Source: Streptomyces barkulensis (GTDB taxonomy: Bacteria > Actinomycetota > Actinomycetes > Streptomycetales > Streptomycetaceae). Taken from it: a stretch of DNA of 64,000 nt. Numbering within the stretch: the first letter of the stretch is position 1; each line of letters begins with the position of its first letter. The notes below the pieces were generated by a model, which had not been told where the DNA came from, made no database searches, and was given only the letters and a program-made list of their open reading frames with translations. Below, in pieces: positions 1-7,486 of the stretch. Location of the stretch: NCBI RefSeq assembly GCF_002843305.1, contig NZ_PGSG01000090.1, forward strand, positions 1 to 64,000, given 5' to 3'. The translations under genes were made by a program, and so were the position numbers.

Positions 1-473
1 CTGCCGAGGTCTACGCCCGCATCACCGACCGCAGGCGTGACCACCTGCACAAGCTCACCACTCGGCTCGTTCGTGAAAACCAAACGATCGTGATCGAGGA
101 CCTCACCGTCCGGAACATGGTGAAGAACCGGAGCCTGGCCCGCGCCATCAGCGACGCGGCCTGGTCGGAATTCCGGAGCATGCTGGAGTACAAGGCCCAG
201 TGGTACGGCCGCGAGGTGATCGCGATCGACCGATGGTTCCCCTCCTCCAGGCTGTGCTCGACCTGCGGCACCTTGCAGGACAAGATGCCGCTGAACGTCC
301 GCACCTGGACGTGCGACTGCGGGACGGCCCACGACCGGGACGTGAACGCGGCGAAGAACATCCTGGCCGTCGGGCTGACGGCGTCTGTCTGTGGAGCTGG
401 TGTAAGACCTCAACGGAGTACTCCGGGCGGGCAGTCGGCGATGAAGCAGAAAACCCCACGGCGCGAGCCGTAG
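1..473 (+). CDS. tnpB: TnpB (OrfB) RNA-guided nuclease, C-terminal part
   Basis: The reading frame is open from base 3 and ends with TAG at 471-473; the N-terminus is cut off by the window edge. The visible 156 residues carry the RuvC-II glutamate in IVIEDL, a zinc-finger pair (CSTC and CDC) and the RuvC-III motif HDRDVNAAKNI. The nuclease half therefore looks intact. TnpB proteins are transposon-encoded, RNA-guided DNA nucleases that favour retention of IS200/IS605 elements. The right-end hairpin starts 4 bases after the stop, so the guide RNA would overlap the 3' end of this gene. Whether the first RuvC aspartate is present cannot be seen. Confidence 0.9.
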   Translation, partial: AEVYARITDRRRDHLHKLTTRLVRENQTIVIEDLTVRNMVKNRSLARAISDAAWSEFRSMLEYKAQWYGREVIAIDRWFPSSRLCSTCGTLQDKMPLNVRTWTCDCGTAHDRDVNAAKNILAVGLTASVCGAGVRPQRSTPGGQSAMKQKTPRREP

Positions 474-476
474 GAA

Positions 477-498
477 TCCCCCTCCTTCAGGAGGGGGA
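477..498 (+). other. IS605 right-end hairpin, probably 3' scaffold of the TnpB guide RNA
   Basis: A perfect 9-bp stem (TCCCCCTCC paired with GGAGGGGGA) closes a TTCA loop just after the tnpB stop codon. Its position and shape match the subterminal right-end hairpin of IS605-family elements. In TnpB systems this region is also transcribed as the 3' part of the guide RNA (omega-RNA), with the guide taken from flanking DNA beyond the element end. That RNA role is inferred from the family. Confidence 0.6.
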
Positions 499-748
499 GG
501 AAGTCAACGCACCGTAGGCATATGCCGGGGCATGGCGGCGGCCCCGGAAGGGAATACCCCTTCCAGGCCGGCTCCCGGCGCAGGGAGACGGCCCCGGGAG
601 GGCCCCTTGCACACCACGGACGACCGTGCGGGCGGACGCACGCGAGGACGCGGAGGGCCGGCGCCCGGCCCGTGCACGGGCCGGAGCCCGGCCTCATCCC
701 CCGCGACGCCGTCGCACCCCGACCTCTTCCGAGGGGGTAGGTCCATCC

Positions 749-2083
749 GTGGTGACCAGCACCAAGCGCCGGGAAGACCGGCGCACCTACGTCATCGACA
801 CCAGCGTCCTGCTCGCCGACCCGGCGGCCGTGACCCGCTTCGACGAGCACGAGGTCGTGCTCCCGGTGGTCGTGGTCACGGAGTTGGAGGCCAAGCGCCA
901 CCACCCGGAGCTGGGCTACTTCGCCCGCCAGGCCCTCAGACGGCTGGACGAGTACCGCGTACTGCACGGGCGGCTGGACGCCCCGATCCCGATCGGTGAG
1001 CTGGGCGGCACGCTCAGGGTCGAGCTCAACCACTCGGATCCGGCCGTGCTGCCCTCCACCATGCGCGGCGACCACGGCAGGCCGCTCGACAACGACTCGC
1101 GCATCCTGGCGGTGGCCAGGAACCTCCAGGCCGAGGGGTACGACGTCACGGTCGTCTCCAAGGACCTGCCGCTGCGCATCAAGGCGTCCTCCGTCGGCCT
1201 GCTGGCCGAGGAGTACCGGGCCGAACTGGCCGTCACCGAGTCCGGCTGGACGGGGATGACGGAGCTGACCCTGGCGGCCGAGGACGTGGACGAACTGTTC
1301 GCCGCGGAGAGCGTGTACGTGCCCGAGGCGGCCGAACTGCCGGTGCACACCGGCCTGGTCCTGCAGTCCGAGCGCGGCAGGGCCCTGGGCAGGGTCACGC
1401 CCGAGGGGCGGGTCGGGCTGGTGCGCGGGGACCGTGAGGCGTTCGGCATCCACGGGCGCAGCGCCGAGCAGCGCGTCGCGCTGGATCTGCTGCTCGATCC
1501 GGAGATCGGCATCGTCTCGATGGGCGGCCGGGCCGGCACCGGCAAGTCCGCGCTGGCGCTGTGCGCCGGGCTGGAGGCCGTGCTGGAGAGGCGGCAGCAC
1601 AGCAAGGTGATGGTGTTCCGGCCGCTGTACGCGGTCGGCGGCCAGGACCTGGGCTATCTGCCGGGCACCGCCGACGAGAAGATGAACCCCTGGGCGCAGG
1701 CGGTCTTCGACACCCTCTCGGCGGTGACGACACGCGAGGTGATCGAGGAGATCACGGCCCGCGGCATGCTGGAGGTGCTGCCGCTCACGCACATCCGCGG
1801 CCGTTCCCTGCACGACGCCTTCGTGATCGTCGACGAGGCCCAGTCGCTGGAGCGGAACGTGCTGCTGACGGTCCTCTCGAGAATCGGGCAGGACTCACGG
1901 GTCGTCCTCACCCACGACGTCGCCCAGCGCGACAACCTGCGCGTGGGGCGGTACGACGGGGTGGCCGCGGTGGTCGAACGGCTCAAGGGCCACCCGCTCT
2001 TCGCGCACATCACCCTCACCCGGTCCGAGCGGTCGCCGATCGCGGCGCTGGTGACCGAAATGCTGGAGGACGGCCGGATCTGA
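749..2083 (+). CDS. phoH: PIN domain-PhoH family ATPase
   Basis: This 444-residue protein has an N-terminal PIN-type nuclease domain (YVIDTSVLLADP near residue 11, to about 140). A C-terminal PhoH P-loop ATPase follows, with Walker A GGRAGTGKSA and Walker B HDAFVIVDEAQSL. PIN-PhoH fusions act as sequence-specific RNA helicase-nucleases in actinobacteria and are often linked to phosphate or stress responses; the substrate here is not known. The open frame extends upstream to 626, but GTG at 749 (or the adjacent GTG at 752) follows GAGGGGG at 731-737 with good spacing, and the PIN domain begins soon after. It is a stand-alone gene with its own terminator. Confidence 0.9.
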   Translation: MVTSTKRREDRRTYVIDTSVLLADPAAVTRFDEHEVVLPVVVVTELEAKRHHPELGYFARQALRRLDEYRVLHGRLDAPIPIGELGGTLRVELNHSDPAVLPSTMRGDHGRPLDNDSRILAVARNLQAEGYDVTVVSKDLPLRIKASSVGLLAEEYRAELAVTESGWTGMTELTLAAEDVDELFAAESVYVPEAAELPVHTGLVLQSERGRALGRVTPEGRVGLVRGDREAFGIHGRSAEQRVALDLLLDPEIGIVSMGGRAGTGKSALALCAGLEAVLERRQHSKVMVFRPLYAVGGQDLGYLPGTADEKMNPWAQAVFDTLSAVTTREVIEEITARGMLEVLPLTHIRGRSLHDAFVIVDEAQSLERNVLLTVLSRIGQDSRVVLTHDVAQRDNLRVGRYDGVAAVVERLKGHPLFAHITLTRSERSPIAALVTEMLEDGRI

Positions 2084-2098
2084 GCCGGTTCGCGAACG

Positions 2099-2142
2099 GC
2101 CCCGTGCGGCGAAGCGCAGCAGCCTAGCCGTGCGGGGCTTTT
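2099..2142 (+). terminator. Terminator of the PIN-PhoH gene
   Basis: A 12-bp stem (2099-2110 with 2127-2138, two G-U pairs) is followed by TTTT. Confidence 0.75.
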
Positions 2143-2472
2143 CGCGCGCCCTTTCCTGCCAACCGGTCCGTGAAACGGAATGTGAGCTTTCCCACGTGTC
2201 ACAGAATTGCATCCACGGTTCCGTCTCCGGCAGTGTGTGGGTCCTGTCAGGCCCCGCATACGGCACACGAACACCGTCCGCACCATCCGGCGCGGACCCA
2301 CAAGTCAACAGCAGCGCGCCGTATGCCGCCCGAAGCACCACGCGGCCCCTCCCCTGCGGGGAAGGGTCCGGCCGGGCCAGCGCCTCCCGTGGCCAGTACG
2401 TGGGGAGGCCCGAGACAGGGGCACGATTGCGCCCGCGGGGTCACCTGAGCGGGCAGTGTGGAAGGAAACCGT
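2143..2472 (+). other. 330-bp intergenic leader before the transglycosylase gene
   Basis: No convincing gene is present; all frames here look like noise. The start-proximal part ends in a GGAAGG ribosome-binding site at 2460-2465. Secreted peptidoglycan enzymes of streptomycetes often have c-di-AMP riboswitch leaders, so I looked for that architecture and could not match its conserved core. The length of the leader nonetheless allows an RNA regulatory element. Confidence 0.4.
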
Positions 2473-3162
2473 GTGACTCGGATCTCGGTCCGGGGGTTCG
2501 CAGTGGCGTCCGCCACCGCGGTCACCACCGTCGGCGCCGTCGTCGGTGTGGCCTCGGGCAGTGAGCAGGGAACGGCCGAACCGGTCGAGGCCACTGCCGC
2601 TGACGCGACGCTCCTCGCCGACATACCCGCAGGCCAGCAGGCTCAGACAGCTTCCCTCACACAGCAGGCGGACAACGCCGTGGCCGCGGCCGACGCCGAG
2701 GCGAGGAAGGCCGCCGAGGAGGCGGCCCGCAAGCAGGCGGCCAAGGACGCACAGGCCAAGAGGGAGGCCGCCGAGAAGGCCGCCGAGGAGGCGAAGAAGC
2801 GGGAGGAGGCCAGGCAGCAGGCCGCCAGCCGTTCCGCGGAGCGCACCGACTTCGCGGTGCAGAGCTCCTACACCGTCGCCCAGGTCAAGGCGATGGCCCA
2901 GCAGATCGTGGGCGCCGGTCAGTTCCAGTGCTTCTCCAACATCGTCGAGCGCGAGAGCGGCTGGAACTACAAGGCCCAGAACCCGTCCTCCGGTGCGTAC
3001 GGCCTCGTCCAGGCACTGCCCGGCTCCAAGATGGCCTCGGCCGGAGCCGACTGGCAGACCAACCCGGCCACCCAGATCAAGTGGGGCCTGAACTACATGA
3101 ACGACCGCTACGGCAGCCCTTGCGGCGCCTGGGAGTTCTGGCAGGCCAACCACTGGTACTGA
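2473..3162 (+). CDS. Secreted lytic transglycosylase-like (SLT/lysozyme-fold) protein
   Basis: The product (229 aa) begins with an Arg-containing signal-like segment and an Ala/Val-rich hydrophobic stretch (residues about 8-28). An Ala/Lys/Glu/Gln-rich charged helix (about 65-125) is a likely coiled coil. The C-terminal domain of about 95 residues contains IVERESGWNYKAQNPSSGAYG and a Cys pair. The ERESGW...GAYGL pattern, with its catalytic glutamate, is typical of transglycosylase SLT/Rpf-like lysozyme folds that cleave peptidoglycan. The start GTG at 2473 is chosen because GGAAGG at 2460-2465 sits at proper spacing; a GTG at 2458 would bury that site. It probably acts in cell-wall remodelling outside the membrane. 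Confidence 0.8.
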   Translation: MTRISVRGFAVASATAVTTVGAVVGVASGSEQGTAEPVEATAADATLLADIPAGQQAQTASLTQQADNAVAAADAEARKAAEEAARKQAAKDAQAKREAAEKAAEEAKKREEARQQAASRSAERTDFAVQSSYTVAQVKAMAQQIVGAGQFQCFSNIVERESGWNYKAQNPSSGAYGLVQALPGSKMASAGADWQTNPATQIKWGLNYMNDRYGSPCGAWEFWQANHWY

Positions 3163-3208
3163 GCCGGTACCGAGGCCTTCGCGCCGAGCCGTCCCGGCTT
3201 CCGCCCCG

Positions 3209-3235
3209 AACCCCCCGCCCACCGGCGGGGGGTTT
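3209..3235 (+). terminator. Terminator after the transglycosylase gene
   Basis: A perfect 11-bp stem (AACCCCCCGCC with GGCGGGGGGTT) has a 4-base loop and ends in TTT. Confidence 0.85.
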
Positions 3236-3378
3236 GGCATGTCTGCGAAGGAGCAACCCTTTACCCCGGTAGCGTCGTCCCCATATGGGACGGGTCGATG
3301 CGGCGGAAACGCCGGATCGGGGCGGAACCGGCCATACTGGGTCCGGTCGAACAGAACACCGGGGGCGAAGGAAGCGGC

Positions 3379-4743
3379 ATGTCGAGACTTCAGAGTCTTA
3401 GGGCGGGGGTGTCGCGTGCCGCCAACCGGCTGTCCGAGCGGCTGGCACGCGCCGAGGAGAAGGACGGTCCCGACGGGCCGATGCCGCCCTCACCTCCCAC
3501 CGGGCCGCCGCCGGGCGACCCGGCCCCCGCTCCTCTCCAGTCGCCCCCGGATCCGCCCCCGCCCGCGAGCATGGTGCCGTGGGGGGTGAGGGTGGCGGCC
3601 GAGGCCGGGTGGCGGCTGCTGGTCCTGGCCGGGGTCATCTACGTCCTGATGAAGGTGATCAGCGCCATCAGCCTGGTGGTCCTGGCCTTCACCATCGGTC
3701 TGCTGCTGACCGCGCTGCTCCAGCCGACGGCCGCCTGGCTGCGACGGCTGGGGATAAGCCGCGGACTGTCCGCCGCGATCACCTTCGTGGCGGGCGTGGC
3801 GATGCTGGGTCTGGTGGGCTGGTTCGTGGTCTGGCAGGTCCTGGAGAACCTCGACGACCTCACCCGGCAGGTCCAGGAGGGCATCGACGAGCTGAAGACC
3901 TGGCTGCTCAACAGCCCCTTCCACGTCACCGAGGCGCAGATCAACAACATCGCCGACAGCCTCAACGACTGGCTCGGCAGCAACAGCCAGGAGATCACCA
4001 GTGCGGGGCTCCAGGGCGTGACCGTGATCCTGGAGTTCTTCTCCGGCGCGGTGCTGGCGATGTTCGTGACGATCTTCCTGCTCTACGACGGCCGGAACGT
4101 GTGGAACTGGTCGCTCAACTTCGCGCCCCGGGCCGCCCGCGACGCCGTGGCGGGCGCCGGGCCCAGGGCGTGGATGACGCTCACCAGCTATGTGCGCGGC
4201 ACGGTGCTGGTGGCCTTCATCGACGGTTTCTTCATCGGTGTCGGGCTGTACTTCCTGGACGTGCCGATGGCCGTGCCGCTGGCCGTGTTCATCTTCCTGT
4301 TCTCCTTCGTCCCCATCGTCGGTGCGGTGGTCTCCGGAGCGCTGGCGGTGGTCGTGGCGTTCGTGGCCAACGGTGTGGTCTCCGCGCTGCTCGTCCTGGC
4401 GGTCGTGCTGGCCGTGCAGCAACTGGAGGGGCATGTGCTCCAGCCGCTCATCCTGGGCCGGCTGGTGCGGGTGCACCCCCTGGGCGTGGTGCTGGCGGTG
4501 ACCGGGGGCAGTCTGATCGCGGGCATCCCCGGCGCGGTGACGGCGGTGCCGCTGGTGGCGGTGCTCAAGTCCGTCGTCGTCTCCATGAAGTCCTACGCGG
4601 CGGCCCATGAGGTGCCGGCCGGAACGGCCGAACCGTCGTCCGTCGTGCCGCCGCCCGCCGTCGAGGCGCCCAGGTCGCCCAGGTCGCCCAAGTCGCCCGG
4701 GGACGAGCCGCCTCCGAAGCCGGGGGAGGGCGGGGAGCGGTAG
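3379..4743 (+). CDS. AI-2E family (PerM-like) membrane transporter
   Basis: The 454-aa product has a cytosolic, proline-rich N-terminus (about residues 30-75) and then about seven to eight hydrophobic helices. A soluble, helix-rich stretch (EQVQEGIDELKTWLL-like region, about 155-215) separates the second and third helices. The C-terminus carries GRLVRVHPLGVVLAVTGG, a pattern typical of the AI-2E/PerM family. These proteins export small solutes or ions; autoinducer-2 export applies only to some members. ATG 3379 is preceded by GAAGGA at 3367-3372; the frame is open back to 3298, but that part is not protein-like. The Pro/Ser/Lys tail contains tandem SPRSPKSP residues. It is a single-gene unit with a terminator. 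Confidence 0.85.
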   Translation: MSRLQSLRAGVSRAANRLSERLARAEEKDGPDGPMPPSPPTGPPPGDPAPAPLQSPPDPPPPASMVPWGVRVAAEAGWRLLVLAGVIYVLMKVISAISLVVLAFTIGLLLTALLQPTAAWLRRLGISRGLSAAITFVAGVAMLGLVGWFVVWQVLENLDDLTRQVQEGIDELKTWLLNSPFHVTEAQINNIADSLNDWLGSNSQEITSAGLQGVTVILEFFSGAVLAMFVTIFLLYDGRNVWNWSLNFAPRAARDAVAGAGPRAWMTLTSYVRGTVLVAFIDGFFIGVGLYFLDVPMAVPLAVFIFLFSFVPIVGAVVSGALAVVVAFVANGVVSALLVLAVVLAVQQLEGHVLQPLILGRLVRVHPLGVVLAVTGGSLIAGIPGAVTAVPLVAVLKSVVVSMKSYAAAHEVPAGTAEPSSVVPPPAVEAPRSPRSPKSPGDEPPPKPGEGGER

Positions 4744-4778
4744 ACCGTCCCGAGCACGGGCTTTTTCCGTCCTTCCGT

Positions 4779-4813
4779 CCCGGGCCCCGCCGTACGGCGG
4801 GGCCCGGGCTTTT
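4779..4813. terminator. Palindromic terminator
   Basis: A perfect 30-nt palindrome (4779-4808) centred on CGTACG is followed by CTTTT. Confidence 0.8.
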
Positions 4814-4901
4814 CGCACCCCACTCTTCCGCGAGGGTGAGGCACCACGATAAAGTGCTATCACTTTGCTAGAGAGTCGCTTCATGGAAACGGGGAACCGT
4901 C

Positions 4902-5855
4902 ATGTCCGTCGAGACCGCGCAGTCCGCGCAGGCCGCCAGAGAACTTCCCGAGATGCCCGCCCCGCAGGTGCGCGAGAGGCCCGCGCACTCCGTCCCCGGC
5001 GGGCTCGCCCTGCTGCTGGGCCTGCTGGGACTGCTGGCCGGGGGCGGCGCCGTGGTGGGAGGTGCGCTGCTCGTCGAGGACGGCGCGCGCGGCATCGGGG
5101 CGACGCTGATCGTCGCCGGGGTGCTGCTGATGATCGGCTCGGTCTTCGCCATGGCCGGCCTCAACATGGTCGCGCCGGGGGAGGCCCGGGTCGTCCAGCT
5201 CTTCGGGCGCTACACCGGCACCATCCGCAAGGACGGCCTGCGCTGGGTGAACCCGCTGACCACCCGCAAGAAGGTCTCCACCCGGGTGCGCAACCACGAG
5301 ACGGCGATCCTCAAGGTCAACGACGCCTACGGCAACCCGGTCGAGCTGGCGGCCGTCGTCGTCTGGCAGGTGGAGGACACCGCCCAGGCCACCTTCGAGG
5401 TGGACGACTTCGTGGAGTTCGTCTCCACTCAGACCGAGGCGGCCGTGCGGCACATAGCCATCGAGTATCCCTATGACGCCTACGACGAGGACGGCCTGTC
5501 GCTGCGCGGCAACGCCGAGGAGATCACCGAGAAGCTCGCCGTCGAACTGACCGCCCGGGTGCGGGCGGCGGGCGTGCGGATCGTCGAGTCGCGCTTCACG
5601 CATCTTGCGTACGCCCCCGAGATCGCCGCCGCGATGCTCCAGCGCCAGCAGGCGGGCGCGGTGGTCGCGGCGCGCCGGACCATCGTGGAGGGGGCCTGCG
5701 GCATGGTCGAGGACGCCGTGGAGCGGATCGCGTCCCAGGACTTCGTCGAACTGGACGAGGAGCGCAAGGCCGCCATGGTGAGCAATCTGCTGGTGGTGCT
5801 CTGCGGCGACCGCTCCCCGCAGCCGGTCCTCAACACGGGGTCGCTCTACCAGTGA
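4902..5855 (+). CDS. SPFH/band 7 domain membrane protein
   Basis: The 317-aa product has a polar N-terminus and two hydrophobic helices (about residues 33-55 and 66-90). An SPFH/band 7 domain (about 92-290) follows, including ARVVQLFGRYTGTIRKDGLRWVNP and ARVRAAGVRIVESRFTHLAYAP. SPFH proteins form oligomeric membrane scaffolds that organise membrane microdomains and interact with proteases. Start ATG 4902 has a GGGGA site upstream; an earlier ATG at 4883 is out of frame. The stop overlaps the start of the next gene by 4 bases, so the two are translationally coupled. Confidence 0.9.
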   Translation: MSVETAQSAQAARELPEMPAPQVRERPAHSVPGGLALLLGLLGLLAGGGAVVGGALLVEDGARGIGATLIVAGVLLMIGSVFAMAGLNMVAPGEARVVQLFGRYTGTIRKDGLRWVNPLTTRKKVSTRVRNHETAILKVNDAYGNPVELAAVVVWQVEDTAQATFEVDDFVEFVSTQTEAAVRHIAIEYPYDAYDEDGLSLRGNAEEITEKLAVELTARVRAAGVRIVESRFTHLAYAPEIAAAMLQRQQAGAVVAARRTIVEGACGMVEDAVERIASQDFVELDEERKAAMVSNLLVVLCGDRSPQPVLNTGSLYQ

Positions 5856-6115
5856 GCACCCGGCCGGAGGGGCCGCCGGAGGGCGGCCCCGAGCAGGAGC
5901 GGCCGCGGCGGCCCCGGCGCGAACGCCGGCAGATGCTGCTGCGGCTGGACCCCGCCGTCCACGACGCACTCGCGAAGTGGGCGGCGGACGAGCTGCGCAG
6001 CACCAACGCCCAGGTCGACTACCTGCTGCGCAGGGCCCTGAACGAGGCGGGGCGCATGCCCGGCGAGGCCCGTCCCCATCCGCGCCGGGGCCGCCCGCCG
6101 CGCTCGGAGGAGTAG
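5852..6115 (+). CDS. Small ribbon-helix-helix/Arc-like protein coupled to SPFH gene
   Basis: The 87-aa basic protein has a central segment RRQMLLRLDPAVHDALAKWA, then ADELRSTNAQVDYLLRRALNEAG. This is the beta strand-helix-helix pattern of Arc/MetJ/HicB-type DNA-binding proteins. Its tails are rich in Arg and Pro. It starts at GTG 5852, overlapping the SPFH stop by 4 bases, so it must be co-produced. I infer a small regulator or adaptor for the SPFH protein; no toxin partner is seen next to it. Confidence 0.7.
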   Translation: MSTRPEGPPEGGPEQERPRRPRRERRQMLLRLDPAVHDALAKWAADELRSTNAQVDYLLRRALNEAGRMPGEARPHPRRGRPPRSEE

Positions 6116-6148
6116 CCCGCAGCGCCTGTTCCTGTCCGTCCCGGCCTG

Positions 6149-6198
6149 CCCCGGTCCGCCCGTGCCGGACCCGCGGGTCCGGCACGGGCGGACCGGGG
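6149..6198. terminator. 50-nt perfect palindrome, terminator
   Basis: A 25-bp perfect inverted repeat is centred at 6173/6174 (CCCG|CGGG), 33 bases after the ribbon-helix-helix gene. No T tract follows, as is common in this GC class. It separates this operon from the PadR operator region. Confidence 0.75.
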
Positions 6199-6212
6199 CG
6201 CGTGCACCGCTC

Positions 6213-6271
6213 GTATGCATAGTGTGTATGCACCGCGCGTATACATCGTGTGTATACACGTGGTGTACAGT
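6213..6271 (+). promoter_or_regulatory. PadR operator array and promoter, probably leaderless transcript
   Basis: Two 21-bp near-identical units at 6213-6233 and 6240-6260 share GTATrCATnGTGTGTATrCAC. Each is built from ATAC/GTAT and ATGC half-sites and they are spaced 27 bp apart. A -10-like TACAGT lies at 6266-6271, about 7 bases before the PadR ATG. That would put transcription initiation at or next to the start codon, and there is no ribosome-binding site. Autorepression by the adjacent PadR protein is the natural reading. Confidence 0.65.
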
Positions 6272-6278
6272 CGTCGGC

Positions 6279-6803
6279 ATGTCCATCGGCCACACTCTGC
6301 TGGGGCTTCTCGAAGCCGGGCCCCGCCACGGCTACGACCTCAAGCGCGCCTTCGACGAGCGCTTCGGCCACGACCGCCCGCTCCACTACGGGCAGGTCTA
6401 CTCGACCATGTCCCGGCTGCTGAAGAACGGCCTGGTGGAGGTCGAGGGCGTCGAGCCCGGGGAAGGTCCCGAGCGCAAGCGCTACGCCATCACCGACGCC
6501 GGGGTCACCGACGTCGCCGGATGGCTCGGCCGGCCCGAGAAGCCCGAGCCGTACCTCCAGTCCACCCTCTACACCAAGGTCGTCCTCGCCCTGCTGACCG
6601 GGCGCGACGCGGGAGAGCTGCTGGACGTCCAGCGCTCCGAACACCTGCGCCTGATGCGGGAGCTGACGCGGCGCAAGAGAAACGGCGACCTGGCCGACCA
6701 GCTCATCTGCGACCACGCCCTGTTCCACCTCGAAGCCGATCTGCGCTGGCTGGAGCTGACCGCCGCGCGCCTGGACCAACTCGCCCGGGAGGTACGCGGA
6801 TGA
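6279..6803 (+). CDS. PadR family transcriptional regulator
   Basis: The 174-aa product starts MSIGHTLLGLLEAGPRHGYDLKR, the classical PadR N-terminal winged helix (LLEAGPRHGYDL, then YGQVYSTMSRLLKNGLVE and ERKRYAITDAG). A C-terminal Vir_C-like helical dimerisation region follows (about 100-174). PadR proteins usually repress adjacent efflux genes and are released by drugs or envelope signals. Start ATG 6279 is chosen because upstream codons run through the operator and a -10 box; translation is probably leaderless. Its stop overlaps the ATP-binding gene by 4 bases (ATGA), so regulator and transporter form one operon. Confidence 0.92.
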   Translation: MSIGHTLLGLLEAGPRHGYDLKRAFDERFGHDRPLHYGQVYSTMSRLLKNGLVEVEGVEPGEGPERKRYAITDAGVTDVAGWLGRPEKPEPYLQSTLYTKVVLALLTGRDAGELLDVQRSEHLRLMRELTRRKRNGDLADQLICDHALFHLEADLRWLELTAARLDQLAREVRG

Positions 6804-7486
6804 CCACCGCCGACCCGCTGCTGAACGCCGCCGGACTGCGCAAGTCCTACGGCCCCACCCCCGCCCTGGACGGGGCGGACTTCTCCGTCCGCCCCGGCGA
6901 GGTCGTCGCGGTGATGGGCCCCTCCGGCTCCGGCAAGTCCACTCTGCTGCACTGCCTGGCCGGGATCATCCGGCCCGACTCCGGCACCGTCCACTACCGG
7001 GAGCGCGAGCTGTCGGCCATGTCCGACGCCGAGCGCAGCGCCCTGCGCCGCTCGGAGTTCGGCTTCATCTTCCAGTTCGGTCAGCTCGTGCCCGAGCTGA
7101 CCTGCACCGAGAACGTCGCCCTGCCGCTGCGGCTGACCGGCATGGGCCGCAGGGAGGCCGAGAAGCGGGCCGCCGGGTGGCTGGAGCGGCTGGAGGTGGA
7201 CGATGTGCGCCACCACCGCCCCGGACAGGTCTCCGGCGGCCAGGGGCAGCGGGTCGCCGTCGCCCGGGCCCTGGTCACCGGGCCGCGCGTGGTCTTCGCC
7301 GACGAGCCGACCGGCGCGCTGGACTCCCTCAACGGCGAGCGGGTGATGCAGCTGCTGACCGGCGCCGCCCACGACACCGGCGCGGCCGTCGTGCTGGTCA
7401 CCCACGAGGCCCGGGTCGCCGCGTACTCCGACCGCGAGATCGTCGTCCGCGACGGCAGGGTGCGCGACATGGCGGGCGCCCTGTGA
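6800..7486 (+). CDS. ABC transporter ATP-binding protein (LolD/MacB type)
   Basis: The 228-aa ATPase has Walker A GPSGSGKST, a Q-loop FIFQFGQLVPELT, signature VSGGQGQRVAVARAL and Walker B VVFADEPTGALDS, then an H-loop VTHEAR. The last two match the LolD/MacB subfamily that pairs with FtsX-type permeases. It is translationally coupled to padR (ATGA) upstream and to the permease (GTGA) downstream. Confidence 0.93.
   Translation: MTTADPLLNAAGLRKSYGPTPALDGADFSVRPGEVVAVMGPSGSGKSTLLHCLAGIIRPDSGTVHYRERELSAMSDAERSALRRSEFGFIFQFGQLVPELTCTENVALPLRLTGMGRREAEKRAAGWLERLEVDDVRHHRPGQVSGGQGQRVAVARALVTGPRVVFADEPTGALDSLNGERVMQLLTGAAHDTGAAVVLVTHEARVAAYSDREIVVRDGRVRDMAGAL

Larger units (their letters stand above)
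1..506 (+). mobile_element. Right end of an IS200/IS605-type element
   Basis: The 3' portion of a tnpB gene is followed directly by a strong short hairpin and a GGAAGTCAAC-like end. This is the usual architecture at the right end of IS605-family elements, where the hairpin is the transposition end and also forms part of the guide-RNA scaffold. The left part, including any tnpA, lies outside the window. The exact boundary near 506 is inferred from family layout. No flanking duplication is expected for this family. Confidence 0.7.

Noticed and set aside
2143..2472. c-di-AMP (ydaO-type) riboswitch before the transglycosylase gene
   Set aside because: The gene context fits, but I could not match the conserved core of that riboswitch in the leader.
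4881..6779. 632-codon antisense frame over the SPFH and PadR genes
   Set aside because: It is a compositional shadow with no domain; the plus-strand genes are clear.
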